Below, in pieces: positions 34,457 through 35,472 of a DNA stretch of 35,472 bases (its first letter is position 1; each line of letters starts with the position of its first letter). This stretch comes from Micromonospora solifontis. GTDB lineage: Bacteria > Actinomycetota > Actinomycetes > Mycobacteriales > Micromonosporaceae. The notes beneath the pieces are model-generated. The model ran no database searches. It was given only the letters and a program-made list of their open reading frames with translations, and was not told the origin of the DNA. The translations under genes were made by a program, and so were the position numbers. The DNA is taken from positions 1 to 35,472 of the forward strand of contig NZ_RJLN01000055.1 in NCBI RefSeq assembly GCF_003725545.1, read 5' to 3'.

Positions 34457-34558
34457 CCGGGGCGGGGTCTCGGTCCGGTAACTGGCCCGACGGGCCGGAT
34501 CGGCACTGGCGGAACTGCTCCACAATGGGCCGCGATCCCCTCGCGACAGGAGCAGAGC

Positions 34559-35472
34559 ATGACCGTCCTCGCCGCACCGGGCGACACCTGGGGCATCCCC
34601 GGCCCGGTCTTCCTGCGGTGGTATCTCCTGGCCGCCGCCGCGCTGGTCGTGGGCGCCGTGATCCACCGGATCCGCGGGCTCTCCGGCACCTCGGCCGGCC
34701 CCGGCGGACAGCTCGGGCCGCAGCAGGTCGCGTACCTCAACGGGGGCGACCAGCTCGCCGTCTGGACGGCGCTCGGCGGGCTGCGCCGGGCCGGCGCGGT
34801 GGGGGTGTCGCCCGACCGGCGGATCGTCCGCGGTGGCCCGCTGCCGGCCGGCGTCACCCCGTTGGACCAGGCCGTCTACCAGGCGGCCGGCCGGGGCGTG
34901 CCCTCCCGGGAGCTGCGCCGCGACGAGTGGGTGGTCCGCGCGGTCGACCAGCTCCGCGACGGCCTGGAGCAGCGGGGCCTGGCGCTGGGCAAGGCCCGGC
35001 GAACGGCGCTGCGACGCTGGCCGATGCTGATCGGCGCGCTGCTGGCACTCGGCGTGATCCGGGCCTTCGTCGGCCTGTCCAACGGCCGCCCCGCCGGCTT
35101 CCTGCTGCTCTCCATGGTCCCGCTCTTCATCGCCTTCGTGCTGCTCAGCCGGGTGCCGTGGCGCACCCGGGCGGCCGACCGGGCGCTGCGCGAGCTACGC
35201 CGCCAGCACACCTGGCTGCGGCCCTCCGCCGCCCCGGCGTACGCCACCTACGGGCCGTCGGACGCGGCGATGGGGGTGGCGTTGTTCGGCACCGCCACCA
35301 TCTGGGCCATGGACCCCGGCTTCGCGGAGCAGGCCGAGATCCAGCGCCAGGCGATCAGCGCGGGCGGCGGCTCCTCGGGCAGCTCGTGCGGGGGCGGCAG
35401 CTCCTGCGGCGGGGGCAGCTCCTGCGGCGGCGGCAGCTCCTGCGGGGGCGGCGGCTGCGGCGGGGGCGGGTG
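34559..35472 (+). CDS. TIGR04222-type membrane protein with Cys/Gly-rich tail (cut by window end)
   Basis: A membrane protein of unknown function, open to the last base. AGGAGC lies five bases before ATG 34559. One transmembrane helix near the start (FLRWYLLAAAALVVGAVI) is followed by LGPQQVAYLNGGDQLAVWTALGGLRRAGAV, the typical TIGR04222 opening. Two more helices follow (WPMLIGALLALGVIRAFVGL and GFLLLSMVPLFIAFVLL), then a segment with GPSDAAMGVALFGTATIWAMDPGFAEQ. The tail is repeats of SSCGGG with six cysteines. The last two bases are TG after codon 304. If the next base is A, the protein ends exactly there, which fits the family's short Cys/Gly ending. Confidence 0.85.
   Translation, partial: MTVLAAPGDTWGIPGPVFLRWYLLAAAALVVGAVIHRIRGLSGTSAGPGGQLGPQQVAYLNGGDQLAVWTALGGLRRAGAVGVSPDRRIVRGGPLPAGVTPLDQAVYQAAGRGVPSRELRRDEWVVRAVDQLRDGLEQRGLALGKARRTALRRWPMLIGALLALGVIRAFVGLSNGRPAGFLLLSMVPLFIAFVLLSRVPWRTRAADRALRELRRQHTWLRPSAAPAYATYGPSDAAMGVALFGTATIWAMDPGFAEQAEIQRQAISAGGGSSGSSCGGGSSCGGGSSCGGGSSCGGGGCGGGG

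Overview
The window is very GC-rich DNA with strong C/G third-position bias. Its gene types point to a filamentous actinomycete, most likely Micromonosporaceae (Micromonospora-like). The indicators are a CvnA-B-C-D conservon, a labdane-type diterpene operon, a GPP34 protein, an AcnR-type TetR repressor, a very large secreted pullulanase, and many GTG/TTG starts. The assignment is inferred from gene content only. No rRNA, tRNA, CRISPR array or insertion sequence was seen.

Layout. (1) 0-7.2 kb, minus strand: a giant secreted amylase/pullulanase with a LacI-type operator candidate, preceded by two membrane-anchored proteins with CBM2-like ends. (2) 7.4-13.2 kb: small housekeeping and accessory genes (GNAT, GPP34, APC permease, NTF2-like, permuted NlpC/P60-like hydrolase, small membrane protein, ArsC-like, alpha/beta hydrolase). 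(3) 13.2-14.4 kb: a gene-free stretch with a nested palindrome and three blocks of degenerate tandem repeats. (4) 14.4-19.3 kb: secreted C39-like peptidase, DedA protein, VOC protein and aconitase. (5) 19.3-21.5 kb: a Phd/VapC toxin-antitoxin pair, a frameshifted NTF2-like pseudogene and an AlkZ-like protein. (6) 21.5-30.7 kb, minus strand: conservon cvnA-B-C-D, then upstream a P450 / class I terpene synthase / class II diterpene cyclase operon and an AraC regulator. (7) 30.8-35.5 kb: DUF2630, RIO kinase, HAD hydrolase, carbon-nitrogen hydrolase, an AcnR-like TetR repressor and a TIGR04222-type Cys/Gly-tailed membrane protein that runs to the window edge.

How the parts may work together. The diterpene operon has start/stop overlaps throughout, so the three enzymes are probably made together. 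It sits between an AraC regulator and the conservon, which appears to have its own promoter. The AcnR-like repressor has a near-perfect palindrome at its own promoter. A 17/20 match to that palindrome lies over the -10 box of acnA, 17.5 kb away, which suggests an unlinked AcnR-acnA circuit. Several genes have a TANNNT box exactly six bases before the start codon, the geometry of leaderless transcripts.

The strongest candidates for something undescribed are the conservon-adjacent diterpene operon and the unlinked AcnR circuit with its distinct operator. No wholly new system was recognised with confidence.
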